64,000 nt of DNA, from contig NZ_CAJNAT010000011.1 of assembly GCF_905220705.1 (NCBI RefSeq), forward strand, positions 164,357-228,356, read 5' to 3'. The DNA is from Paraburkholderia domus (lineage in GTDB: Bacteria; Pseudomonadota; Gammaproteobacteria; Burkholderiales; Burkholderiaceae). A program made the position numbers and the translations under genes. The notes under the pieces are model-generated. The model did no database searches and had not been told where the DNA came from. It was given only the letters and a program-made list of their open reading frames with translations. This document shows, piece by piece, positions 1 to 8,289 of this stretch (position 1 is its first letter; every line of letters starts with the position of its first letter).

Positions 1-514
1 TGCGCGGGCTCACCGCGCGGCCGAGCTGGCTGAGCACATCGAAGAAATAACGATTGCCGCTTGCACGCGCGATCTGCAAATGAAACTCGATGTCGTGCGC
101 CACCGTGTCGGTACTCCCCCGCTCGAGTTCGGACTCGAAGCGCGCCAGCGCGGCACGAATCTGCTTGAGATTCTGCTCGGTGCGCCGCGCCGCGGCGAGC
201 GCGGCCGAGGCTGCTTCGACGTCGATACGGAACTCGATGATAGCCATGACGTCCAGCATGCTGGACAGGTCGGCGGCGTGCAGCTGCATGGACTGTTCCG
301 TGGCCGGCTCCAGAACGAACGTGCCGATGCCGTGACGCGTCTCGACCACTTTGGCCGCCTGCAGGCGCGAAATCGCCTCGCGGACCACGGAGCGGCTCAC
401 GGAGAGCTGCTTCATCATCGCGACTTCTGTCGGGATGCGGTCTCCCGGCCTTAGGGTGCCGCGGCGGATTTCATCGGAAAGGGTGGCCACCACCTTCTCA
501 GTTAGGCTGCTCAT
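1..514 (-). CDS. GntR-family (FadR/FCD) transcriptional regulator, cut by the left edge
   Basis: The reading frame starts at the ATG at 514 on the minus strand and runs off the window, so only the first ~171 residues are present. Residues 1-75 form a GntR winged helix-turn-helix (segments TEVAMMKQLSVSRSVVREAI and TRHGIGTF), followed by a helical FCD effector domain with EFRIDVEAASAALAA and HDIEFHLQIA, where the conserved D/H residues of the metal/ligand pocket sit. It is divergent from the MFS-gudD-kdgD genes, so the likely role is a glucarate- or pathway-intermediate-responsive repressor of that operon and of itself; this is inferred from position. Two related motifs in the divergent gap (703-715, 836-848) are candidate binding sites. 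Family assignment is firm, ligand is not. Confidence 0.88.
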   Translation of the reverse strand, partial: MSSLTEKVVATLSDEIRRGTLRPGDRIPTEVAMMKQLSVSRSVVREAISRLQAAKVVETRHGIGTFVLEPATEQSMQLHAADLSSMLDVMAIIEFRIDVEAASAALAAARRTEQNLKQIRAALARFESELERGSTDTVAHDIEFHLQIARASGNRYFFDVLSQLGRAVSPR

Positions 515-943
515 TTCTGTGGCTTATTGACTAATCGGCTGGAAATTCACACGTTGCGTGTGGGAGTGACGCCACGTGACGCATCGACATAGCCATCATA
601 GCGTCAGTCCGAACGATAACGACCTGAATCTCACGCTCCTGGTGCAGGTTGGAATGACGCAATGGCCAGTCATGGTCTGTTCGGCAAGTGCGTATCTTAC
701 ATGTTGTCGGACGTCTTAATTCATTTTACTCATGTGAGCACTGAAATGCTGTTTCGGCAGCCGGTCCCCGATGCGCATGGCTGGATTGGCAGGGTAAACA
801 CCGCATTGGAACCAGCGGGCGGAAACGGATAAACTGTCGTCAGACAACGTATCACGCATTTCGAAAACGGATGACCCGGCCTGTTCGAATGCGCCGCGAT
901 GCGCTCGATCAGGCCGCTGGCGTGGCCGAAACCGGAGACAACC
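515..943. promoter_or_regulatory. Divergent regulatory gap between the GntR gene and the glucarate operon
   Basis: No credible gene lies here; the open frames on both strands are shadows. The gap carries two copies of one motif in opposite orientation: GTTGTCGGACGTC at 703-715 and GTCGTCAGACAAC at 836-848. The reverse complement of the first matches the second at 11 of 13 positions. The shape (TTGTC-N-GAC) resembles FadR-subfamily operators, so they are plausible sites for the flanking regulator. Confidence 0.5.
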
Positions 944-2275
944 TTGACATCTGCTCTCGCCACCGCTGCCGATCCGCTTGAGTCCGCGGTCTCGAAGGTC
1001 AAGCGGCACGTGCTGCCGCTTTTTCTGATCATGTTCATCGCGAACTACATCGACCGCGTGAACATTGGATTCGTCAATTCCCACATGCAGACGGACCTCG
1101 GCATCGGTGCCGCCGCTTACGGTCTGGGGAGCGGTTTGTTCTTTGTCGGCTACGCGCTGTTCGAGGTGCCGTCGAATGTGCTGATGCAGAAGTACGGTGC
1201 GCGCGCCTGGCTGACTCGCATCATGGGCACCTGGGGGCTTGTCGCAGCCGCCATGGCATTCGTCTGGAACGATACGTCCTTCTACGTGCTGCGATTCCTG
1301 CTCGGCATCGCTGAGGCCGGCTTCTTCCCGGGCGTGGTGTTTTATTTCACGCAATGGCTGCCGCAGAAAGACCGCGGCAAGGCTGTCGCGGTTTTTCTCT
1401 CGGGCTCCGCACTTGCGTCGGTGCTGTCCGGGCCGATTACCGGCAGCCTGCTGTCCATTAGCGGACTCGGCCTGCACGGCTGGCAATGGATGTTTCTCAT
1501 TGAAGGCGGTTTCTCGATCGTGCTGTGCGGTGTCAGCTGGATGTTGCTGAAGTCGCGGATTCGCGATGCCTCGTGGCTGACGGCTGAGGAGCAGACCGTT
1601 CTCGAAAGCTCGATCGCCGCGGAGCAGGCCGAGCGCGAGGCGCACGGTGGCGCGCATCTGCCCTCGATGAAACTGCTGAAAGACCCGCAGATTCTCCTAT
1701 TCTGTTTTCTGTACTTCGCGATTCAATTGACCATTTACGCGGCCACCTTCTGGCTCCCGACGATCATCCGCAAGATGGGTGGACTCTCGGACTTCGAAGT
1801 CGGCATGTTCAATACCATCCCGTGGCTCATCGCCATGGTCGCGATGTACTGCTTCGCGGTGTTGTCGGCGAAATGGCGTTTCCAGCAAGCGTGGCTGGCC
1901 GTGGCGCTCGTGATCGCGGCGTGCGGGCTGTTCGCCTCGACTTCGAGCAATCCGGTGCTGTCGTTCGTGGCGATCTGCTTCTCGGCGATTGGTTTCAAGG
2001 CCGCTTCTTCGCTCTTCTGGCCGATTCCACAGGGTTATCTGGACGCACGCGTTGCTGCCGCGGTCATTGCGCTGATCAACTCGGTGGGCAACCTCGGCGG
2101 ATTCTTCGCGCCGGCCGCGTTCGGCTATCTGCAGCAGCACACCGGTTCGATTACGGGCGGCTTGTATGCCTTGGGCGTGGCTTCGCTGATCGCGGCGGCG
2201 GCCGGCTTCCTCGCACGCAATCGCCGCGTGAACCGCGACGCGCTGCCGGAGGCTTTGCATAGCAAAGCACACTGA
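944..2275 (+). CDS. gudP: MFS transporter, anion:cation symporter type, probable D-glucarate/galactarate permease
   Basis: A 12-TM major facilitator protein. The motif NYIDRVNIGFVNSHMQTDLG at the first loop is typical of the ACS family that carries sugar acids and glucarate. I choose the TTG at 944 because GGAGA lies 934-938 just upstream; a longer frame opens at the ATG at 899 and cannot be excluded. From 944 the product is ~443 residues, normal for the family. It precedes gudD by 125 bp and is co-directional, so uptake of D-glucarate or galactarate is the natural inference. The symbol is assigned from context as well as family, since ACS carriers differ little in sequence between substrates. 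Confidence 0.8.
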   Translation: MTSALATAADPLESAVSKVKRHVLPLFLIMFIANYIDRVNIGFVNSHMQTDLGIGAAAYGLGSGLFFVGYALFEVPSNVLMQKYGARAWLTRIMGTWGLVAAAMAFVWNDTSFYVLRFLLGIAEAGFFPGVVFYFTQWLPQKDRGKAVAVFLSGSALASVLSGPITGSLLSISGLGLHGWQWMFLIEGGFSIVLCGVSWMLLKSRIRDASWLTAEEQTVLESSIAAEQAEREAHGGAHLPSMKLLKDPQILLFCFLYFAIQLTIYAATFWLPTIIRKMGGLSDFEVGMFNTIPWLIAMVAMYCFAVLSAKWRFQQAWLAVALVIAACGLFASTSSNPVLSFVAICFSAIGFKAASSLFWPIPQGYLDARVAAAVIALINSVGNLGGFFAPAAFGYLQQHTGSITGGLYALGVASLIAAAAGFLARNRRVNRDALPEALHSKAH

Positions 2276-2400
2276 CTGGCGAAAATCGTCGACCATGAAT
2301 AACGCATTTCCCACTTTCTCTCCGGCACGGGTCCCGAGCACGCTTATCCAGCGCGCGGACGCCCACTTGCTGGCTCGCTAACTCAACCGGGCCCATTCTC

Positions 2401-3750
2401 ATGTCCACAAACTCATCCCAATCGAACGCTACGCCGATCGTGACCGAGCTGCGTGTCGTACCCGTCGCCGGCCGTGACAGCATGCTGATGAATCTGAGCG
2501 GCGCGCATGGCCCATTCTTCACGCGCAACATCGTCATTCTGCGCGACAGTGCCGGCCATACCGGCGTCGGCGAAGTGCCGGGCGGCGAGAGCATCCGCAA
2601 GACCATCGACGATGCCCGTCCGTTCCTCGTCGGCCAGTCGATCGGTAATTTGCAAGCTATCCTGAACAAAGCACGCACGCAATTCGCCGACCGCGATGCA
2701 GGCGGCCGCGGCCTGCAGACCTTCGACCTGCGCACCACCATTCATGCGGTGACCGCGCTCGAAGCCGCGCTGCTCGATCTGCTTGGCCAGCATCTGGGTG
2801 TGCCCGTCGCGGCCCTGCTCGGCGAAGGCCAGCAGCGCGACGAAGTGGAAATGCTCGGTTACCTGTTCTATATCGGCGACCGCAAGAAAACCGATCTGCC
2901 TTATGCCAGTGGCGCAGAAGGGCGTGACGATTGGGAGCGCGTGCGGACCGAAGAAGCGATGACGCCTGAAGCGGTGGTGCGGCTTGCCGAGGCGGCGCAA
3001 GCGCGCTATGGCTTCAACGATTTCAAGCTCAAGGGCGGCGTGCTGCCCGGCGACGCCGAAATCGAAGCGGTCACGGCGCTCGCTGAACGCTTCCCCAACG
3101 CCCGCGTCACGCTCGATCCGAATGGCGCTTGGTCGCTCGCGGAAGCGGTGCGCCTGTGCCGCGACCAGCACGACGTGCTGGCTTATGCGGAAGATCCGTG
3201 CGGCGCGGAAAACGGCTACTCGGGACGCGAGGTGATGGCCGAATTCCGCCGCGCAACCGGTTTGCCGACGGCGACCAACATGATCGCGACCGACTGGCGG
3301 CAGATGGGTCACGCAATTCAGTTGCAGTCCGTGGATATTCCGCTTGCCGATCCGCACTTCTGGACCATGCAGGGCTCGGTGCGCGTGGCGCAGATGTGCA
3401 ACGAGTGGGGCCTGACCTGGGGCTCGCACTCGAACAATCACTTCGACATTTCGCTTGCGATGTTCACGCATGTCGCGGCAGCGGCACCCGGCAAGATCAC
3501 GGCGATCGACACGCACTGGATCTGGCAGGACGGTCAGCGTCTGACGCGTGAGCCGCTGCAGATCGTCGGCGGCAAGGTCAAGGTGCCTCAGGCCGCCGGC
3601 CTCGGTGTCGAGCTGGACATGGACGAGATCGAGAAGGCCCACGCGCTGTATCAGCAGCATGGCCTGGGCGCGCGCGACGACGGCGTTGCCATGCAGTTCC
3701 TGATTCCGAACTGGAAGTTCGATAACAAGCGCCCGTGTCTGGTGCGCTGA
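2401..3750 (+). CDS. gudD: Glucarate dehydratase
   Basis: 449 residues, the usual length. This cytosolic enolase-superfamily enzyme removes water from D-glucarate to give 5-dehydro-4-deoxy-D-glucarate. The N-terminal capping domain (MNLSGAHGPFFTRNIVIL, GEVPGGE) and the barrel are complete. The KxK base motif is at K209/K211 (DFKLKGG), acidic metal ligands follow in LDPNGAW and AEDPCG, and the catalytic histidine region GSHSNNHFD is around residue 343. Start ATG 2401 agrees with the family N-terminus. It sits between the MFS carrier and kdgD, so carrier, first and second step are in one transcriptional direction. Expression is probably governed by the divergent FadR-type regulator. Confidence 0.95.
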   Translation: MSTNSSQSNATPIVTELRVVPVAGRDSMLMNLSGAHGPFFTRNIVILRDSAGHTGVGEVPGGESIRKTIDDARPFLVGQSIGNLQAILNKARTQFADRDAGGRGLQTFDLRTTIHAVTALEAALLDLLGQHLGVPVAALLGEGQQRDEVEMLGYLFYIGDRKKTDLPYASGAEGRDDWERVRTEEAMTPEAVVRLAEAAQARYGFNDFKLKGGVLPGDAEIEAVTALAERFPNARVTLDPNGAWSLAEAVRLCRDQHDVLAYAEDPCGAENGYSGREVMAEFRRATGLPTATNMIATDWRQMGHAIQLQSVDIPLADPHFWTMQGSVRVAQMCNEWGLTWGSHSNNHFDISLAMFTHVAAAAPGKITAIDTHWIWQDGQRLTREPLQIVGGKVKVPQAAGLGVELDMDEIEKAHALYQQHGLGARDDGVAMQFLIPNWKFDNKRPCLVR

Positions 3751-3819
3751 GTCTCTCATGATTTGAACGGCGGCCCGTATGGCCGCCCGCTTTCACCCAC
3801 CATTTACGCTATTCACGCT

Positions 3820-4737
3820 ATGACCTCACCTCAAGAACTCAAAGCGATCGTTTCCGAAGGCCTGCTGTCCTTTCCCGTTACCGACTTCGACGAACGGGGC
3901 GATTTCCGCGCCGATACCTATGCCGCGCGCCTGGAATGGCTCGCGCCGTATGGCGCGACTGCACTGTTTGCCGCCGGCGGCACCGGCGAATTTTTCTCGC
4001 TGACCAAAAGCGACTACACGAACGTGATTCGCACGGCGACCGAGACTTGCAGAGGCAAGGTGCCGATTCTCGCGGGCGCGGGCGGCCCGACGCGCGTGGC
4101 GATCGAATACGCACAGGAAGCCGAGCGACTCGGCGCAAGCGGCGTGCTATTGATGCCGCACTATCTGACCGAGGCATCGCAGGAAGGGATTGCCGCGCAC
4201 GTCGAACAGGTGTGCAAGGCGGTGAAGAACATGGGCGTGATCGTCTATAACCGCGCGAATTCGAAGCTGAATGCGGACATGCTCGAACGTCTCGCCGACA
4301 GTTGCCCGAACCTGATCGGCTTCAAGGACGGTGTGGGTGAAATCGAGGCGATGGTGACGATTCGCCGCCGCCTTGGCGATCGGTTTTCGTATCTCGGCGG
4401 CCTGCCGACCGCGGAAGTCTACGCCGCGGCTTACAAGGCGCTGGGCGTGCCGGTGTATTCGTCAGCAGTCTTCAACTTCATTCCGAAGACCGCGATGGAT
4501 TTCTATCGCGCGATTGCCGCGGACGACCACGCCACCGTCGGCAAGCTGATCGACGAATTCTTCCTGCCGTATCTGGAGATCCGCAACCGCCGCCAGGGTT
4601 ATGCGGTCAGTATTGTGAAGGCCGGTGCGAAGCTGGTCGGCCACAGCGCGGGTCCGGTGCGCGCACCGCTGACCGATCTGACCGAAGAAGAAATGGCCCA
4701 ACTCGACGTGCTGATCAGGAAGCTCGGGGCGCAATAA
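3820..4737 (+). CDS. kdgD: 5-dehydro-4-deoxyglucarate dehydratase
   Basis: A DapA/N-acetylneuraminate lyase-family TIM barrel of 305 residues. It converts 5-dehydro-4-deoxy-D-glucarate to 2,5-dioxopentanoate, water and CO2. Visible elements are GGTGEFFSL (substrate carboxylate loop), Y143 in VYNRAN, and the Schiff-base lysine K169 in LIGFKDGVGE. The frame is open from a TTG at 3763, but ATG 3820 gives the normal N-terminus (MTSPQELKAIVSEGLLSFPV), so I use it. The 2,5-dioxopentanoate dehydrogenase that would complete the route to 2-oxoglutarate is not visible inside the window. The stop codon lies inside the first unit of a 12-bp tandem repeat. Confidence 0.94.
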   Translation: MTSPQELKAIVSEGLLSFPVTDFDERGDFRADTYAARLEWLAPYGATALFAAGGTGEFFSLTKSDYTNVIRTATETCRGKVPILAGAGGPTRVAIEYAQEAERLGASGVLLMPHYLTEASQEGIAAHVEQVCKAVKNMGVIVYNRANSKLNADMLERLADSCPNLIGFKDGVGEIEAMVTIRRRLGDRFSYLGGLPTAEVYAAAYKALGVPVYSSAVFNFIPKTAMDFYRAIAADDHATVGKLIDEFFLPYLEIRNRRQGYAVSIVKAGAKLVGHSAGPVRAPLTDLTEEEMAQLDVLIRKLGAQ

Positions 4738-4776
4738 GCCGCGCAATAAGCGTTCCGATAAGCCGTCCAATAAGCG
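4729..4776. repeat. Four imperfect 12-bp tandem repeats over the kdgD stop
   Basis: Units are GCGCAATAAGCC (4729-4740), GCGCAATAAGCG (4741-4752), TTCCGATAAGCC (4753-4764) and GTCCAATAAGCG (4765-4776). Every unit keeps the ATAAGC core at exact 12-bp spacing. The first contains the kdgD TAA, so the duplication repeats an in-frame stop four times. The repeats fill most of the short gap between convergent kdgD and the DHA2 gene. Confidence 0.85.
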
Positions 4777-4801
4777 GCGCAGAGCGCGGCCACCGCCGCG
4801 C

Positions 4802-6403
4802 TCAACTCTGGCGAAACACAACGTGCGAGATGCGCTGCACGAGCAACGCGGCCGCGAGTGCCGCCACCGCCGTCAGCCACACGCCGATATGAATCGACTG
4901 CACCAGTGCATCGCGTGCCGTGTCGATCAGCGCCAGCGTATTGAGTCCCGACGGCTTCATATCCGCAATCAGTTTCAGACGCAATGCCTCATCGATCAGG
5001 ATGCGCAAGTCGACGAAGCGCGGCTGCCATTGCGATACGGCCGGCTCGCCGAGCACGCTCATCGTGCGCGTGACCACGTCGCGGTAGTGATGCTGCACCA
5101 CGGTTGCCACAATGCTGGTGCCCAGCATCCCACCGACCATCCGCGTGGACTGCAGCAGTGCCGTCGTGATGCCGAAGCGTTCACGCCCGGCAATCTCCTG
5201 GCCGAACACATTCAGATTGTTCAGGATGAAACCCAGGCCGATGCCGACGGCCGCCATCGGCAATTCGATCCATACATGCGGCGTTTCCGGATTGGCAAAC
5301 GCCAACGCGATCGAGGCGAACAGCAGCAGCGCGAAACCGATCGACAGAATCCGCGTGGGCTTCTTCATGTGAATGACGATACGCGTATTCAGCAGGCTGC
5401 CGAGGGCGATGCAGGCGGCAATCGGCGTAGCGAGCAGGCCGGCTTGTTGCGGCGACAGCCCGAAGCCGCCTTGCAACAGCAGCGGCGCGAAGAAGATCAG
5501 CGAGAACATCACGAAGCCGGACAGGAAGCCGAGGATGAATAGCGTGACGAGTTGCGCATCCTTGAACAGGTCGAGCGGAATGATCGGGTGCGTGGCGCGT
5601 TTCTCGCACACTAGCAACGCGATTGCGCCCACGATCACGAAGGCCGCCAGCGCCAGGTTGCCGGGCGTCAGGCCGTGTTTCGGCACCGCTTCGATGAACG
5701 CCTGCAGGCCGCCCAGCACGGCGGCGACCAGCGCTGCGCCGAGCCAGTCGATCCTGACGTCGCCCTCAAGCGGACGCCGGAAGTTCGGCAGATGCGCCCA
5801 GATGAAATAGAGCGCCGCAGCGCCGACCGGCAAATTGATCAGGAAGGTGGAGCGCCAGCCCCAATGCTCGCTCATCCAGCCGCCCAGCGACGGCCCCGCC
5901 GCGGTGCCGATCCCGTAGGCGGCCGCCATGACTACTTGCCAGCGCACCCGCGCGCGCGGATCGGGGAAAAGGTCAGGTATCGACGCGAACGCCGTGCCGA
6001 CCATCATCCCGCCGCCGACTCCTTGCAAACCGCGCGCGATGACGAGGAACAGCATGTCGTTCGCGACGCCGCAGAGCACCGACGCCACCGTGAACGTGAT
6101 GACAGCGGCGATCACGAAACGCTTGCGGCCGAAGTAGTCGCCGAGACGGCCGAACACAGGGACGGTCACCACGGACGCCAACAGATACGCGCTGGCAATC
6201 CATGCGTAGTACTCGAAACCATGCAGTTCGGCGACGATCGAAGGTAACGCGGTGCTGACGACGGTCTGGTCGAGTGCGACCAGCATGTTGACGAGGCCGA
6301 TGCCGAGCATGGCTAGCAGGGCGTTTCGGAAAGGCAGGGCAGTCGCGGTCGGATTCACGGGGCAGGGAGAGAAGGGCTTTTCAGGGTAGGCGCTGCGCGG
6401 CAC
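4802..6403 (-). CDS. MFS drug efflux transporter, DHA2 (EmrB/QacA) family
   Basis: 533 residues with the 14-TM layout of the DHA2 family. The antiporter motif C region (PSLGGWMSEHWGWRSTFLIN) and motif A (GRLGDYFGRKRF) are both present, as is LDQTVVSTALPSI in TM1. These pumps sit in the inner membrane and export hydrophobic drugs or metabolites in exchange for protons. Start is GTG 6403; a second GTG at 6358 would remove a 15-residue leader that is not hydrophobic. There is no adjacent EmrA-type adaptor and no adjacent regulator. A good -10 and a palindromic site sit directly upstream, so regulation by an unlinked repressor is likely. Substrate cannot be read from the sequence. Confidence 0.88.
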   Translation of the reverse strand: MPRSAYPEKPFSPCPVNPTATALPFRNALLAMLGIGLVNMLVALDQTVVSTALPSIVAELHGFEYYAWIASAYLLASVVTVPVFGRLGDYFGRKRFVIAAVITFTVASVLCGVANDMLFLVIARGLQGVGGGMMVGTAFASIPDLFPDPRARVRWQVVMAAAYGIGTAAGPSLGGWMSEHWGWRSTFLINLPVGAAALYFIWAHLPNFRRPLEGDVRIDWLGAALVAAVLGGLQAFIEAVPKHGLTPGNLALAAFVIVGAIALLVCEKRATHPIIPLDLFKDAQLVTLFILGFLSGFVMFSLIFFAPLLLQGGFGLSPQQAGLLATPIAACIALGSLLNTRIVIHMKKPTRILSIGFALLLFASIALAFANPETPHVWIELPMAAVGIGLGFILNNLNVFGQEIAGRERFGITTALLQSTRMVGGMLGTSIVATVVQHHYRDVVTRTMSVLGEPAVSQWQPRFVDLRILIDEALRLKLIADMKPSGLNTLALIDTARDALVQSIHIGVWLTAVAALAAALLVQRISHVVFRQS

Positions 6404-6420
6404 GACGCAGCAAAGGCCTT

Positions 6421-6446
6421 GACGACTATTATGTCTTATAGTTGTC
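6421..6446 (-). promoter_or_regulatory. Palindromic operator in front of the DHA2 pump
   Basis: GACGACTAT (6421-6429) and ATAGTTGTC (6438-6446) are inverted with one mismatch around an 8-bp A/T-rich centre. The site lies 18-43 bp before the GTG start at 6403 and directly downstream of a TATAAT box. Size and symmetry fit a MarR- or TetR-type repressor blocking the promoter; no such gene is adjacent. Confidence 0.6.
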
Positions 6447-6462
6447 TGACCTCTAGGCGTGC

Positions 6463-6491
6463 ATTATACGGGTTTTCCCTTAGTGAAAACT
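6463..6491 (-). promoter_or_regulatory. Probable sigma-70 promoter of the DHA2 pump
   Basis: On the minus strand a perfect TATAAT occurs at 6468-6463. A weak -35-like TTTTCA lies at 6489-6484, with a spacer of 15 bp. The predicted transcript start would fall just before or within the palindrome at 6421-6446. Confidence 0.5.
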
Positions 6492-6601
6492 ATTCCCAGC
6501 AGTTTTAGCCGGGAAAAAGCGGCACACAGCAAGGTGCCGTATGCGAGCGCCGTTTGATGTGCGATGTCTGTTGACAGCCGCATACCGCCCTTTGTAGCCG
6601 C

Positions 6602-6772
6602 TCAAGATCGCTCCATGCTGCAGCACCTCGCAGCGGGAAGTTTCACGTGCGACAGGCCAATCGAACGGCGCGTGAGTGCCGTGACGGAAGTCAACCGCTC
6701 ATCGTCCGGCAACTGCCTCACTAACGCCGAGCCAGTCAGCCCGGTTGCGCCCACAACGATCGCCGTTGTCAT
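6602..6772 (-). pseudogene. Remnant of a NAD(P)-binding oxidoreductase (N-terminal fragment)
   Basis: From the ATG at 6772 the frame reads TTAIVVGATGLTGSALVRQL and then TALTRRSIGLSHVKL, a textbook Rossmann start of the YbjT/NmrA-like short-chain family (GATGLxG nucleotide loop). After about 45 residues the frame runs into unrelated sequence and a stop, whereas intact members exceed 200 residues. No continuation is visible in other frames. It is a 5' fragment left by deletion. The rest of 6404-7029 holds only regulatory sequence. Confidence 0.65.
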
Positions 6773-7029
6773 CCTGTCGACCTCGCTCGCGTTAAGCTCG
6801 CCGCACCGTCTCGCCCATCTGATGACGCTTGCCGATTTTTCTAACAAAGCACACTAACGTGTTACGCGATGTTACGTCAGCGCCTGTCGTGACGAATTGG
6901 AATATCCATACAGAACAATGTTCCTAAAACAACGCGACAGTTGGTTAGACTTCAACTGCATAATCTTTCCGGTCCGGTGAATCGACGCGCCCTGGGTTTG
7001 TGGGGCAGTTGCTGTTTTCGGAGGTTGGC

Positions 7030-8271
7030 ATGAGCGAAGTGACGTCCACGCAGCCGAAGCGTTCCCGACGCGGGCGAATCCTGTTCGCGGTGATAGTGCT
7101 GGCGCTGGTCGCCCTGATCCTTGTGCACCTGTTTCGCCAAAAGCCACCGAAGGCCGTTGCGGAGCCGCAGGTCGTGACGGTCGCCGCCGTGACCCAGGGC
7201 GAGATGCCGGTCGTCCTGAGCGAACTGGGCACGGTTACGCCCGTGGCAACGGTGACCGTGCTGCCTCAATTGAGCGGCTATCTGACAGCGGTCGGCTATC
7301 GGGAAGGCCAGGACGTGGAGAAAGGGCAGTTTCTCGCCCAGATCGATCCGCGCCAGTACGAGATCAGCAAACAGCAGGCCGAGGCTCAACTGGCCAAGGA
7401 CCAGGCTGCCCTTGCTCAAGCCCGCTCCGACCTTGTCCGCTACACGCAGTTGAACGAGCGAAAGTCGATCGCCGAGCAGACCTATGTCGATCAGCGGTTC
7501 CTCGTCCAACAGAACGAGGCTGCGATCAAGGCCGACAAGGCCAACATCGCGCAGTTCGAACTCGACCTGGCGTATTGCCGTATCACCGCCCCCGTTGCCG
7601 GCCGGGTCGGCCTGCGTCTCGTCGACCCCGGCAACTACGTCACCGCGTCGAGCCAGCCGGGCATCGCGGTCATTACCACCATGAAGCCGACCACGGTGGA
7701 ATTCACCGTGCCGCAGAACTCGCTCGCCGCGGTGCTGCAACGCGTCAATTCCGGTGCGAAGCTGCCGGTCACCGCCTACCGCAGCGACAACAGCACGCTG
7801 GTGGCGACCGGTACGCTGTATGCCGTCAACAACCAGATGGCTACCAGCACCGGCACGGTCTCGCTACGCGCGACGTTCGCGAACGACGACGAAGCGCTTT
7901 TCCCAAGCGAGTTCGTCAACGTCAAGCTGCTGGTCGACACGTTGCAGAACGCCGTGCTGGTGCCGACGCCGGCCGTGCAGAGCGGTGCGCCGGGCGATTA
8001 TGTCTATCTCGTCAATGCCAACCATACGGTGTCCGTGCACAAGGTCACACTGGGCCCGAGCGACGGCAAGCACACGGTCATCGTGTCCGGCCTCGCGGCG
8101 GGCAACACGGTCGTAACCGACGGCATGGACCGGCTGAGCGACGGCGCGCCAATCAAGATCGCCCCGGTGAAGCAGCCAGTGCCGGCCGGCGGTGCATCGG
8201 CCGCGTCCTCTTCCGGTGTGCCTCAAGGCCCCGGGAAGAGCGTGCCGGCCAGCGTCTCGCAAGCCTCGTAA
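7030..8271 (+). CDS. mdtA: RND efflux periplasmic adaptor (membrane fusion protein), MdtA type
   Basis: Start ATG 7030 follows GGAGGT at 7020-7025; the product is ~413 residues. A single N-terminal membrane anchor (RILFAVIVLALVALILVHLF) is followed by the biotinyl-lipoyl-like half motifs (LPQLSGYLTAVGYREGQDVEKGQFLAQID and ITAPVAGRVGLRLVDPGNYV, given here as landmarks around residues 75-105 and 180-205), an alpha-hairpin between them, and the beta-barrel/membrane-proximal domains. The protein links the inner-membrane RND pumps to the outer-membrane channel in the periplasm. It heads a four-gene operon with two RND pumps, as in MdtABC of enterobacteria. Drug spectrum cannot be inferred. Confidence 0.9.
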   Translation: MSEVTSTQPKRSRRGRILFAVIVLALVALILVHLFRQKPPKAVAEPQVVTVAAVTQGEMPVVLSELGTVTPVATVTVLPQLSGYLTAVGYREGQDVEKGQFLAQIDPRQYEISKQQAEAQLAKDQAALAQARSDLVRYTQLNERKSIAEQTYVDQRFLVQQNEAAIKADKANIAQFELDLAYCRITAPVAGRVGLRLVDPGNYVTASSQPGIAVITTMKPTTVEFTVPQNSLAAVLQRVNSGAKLPVTAYRSDNSTLVATGTLYAVNNQMATSTGTVSLRATFANDDEALFPSEFVNVKLLVDTLQNAVLVPTPAVQSGAPGDYVYLVNANHTVSVHKVTLGPSDGKHTVIVSGLAAGNTVVTDGMDRLSDGAPIKIAPVKQPVPAGGASAASSSGVPQGPGKSVPASVSQAS

Positions 8272-8289
8272 GCGGCGGACGACGAGCCG

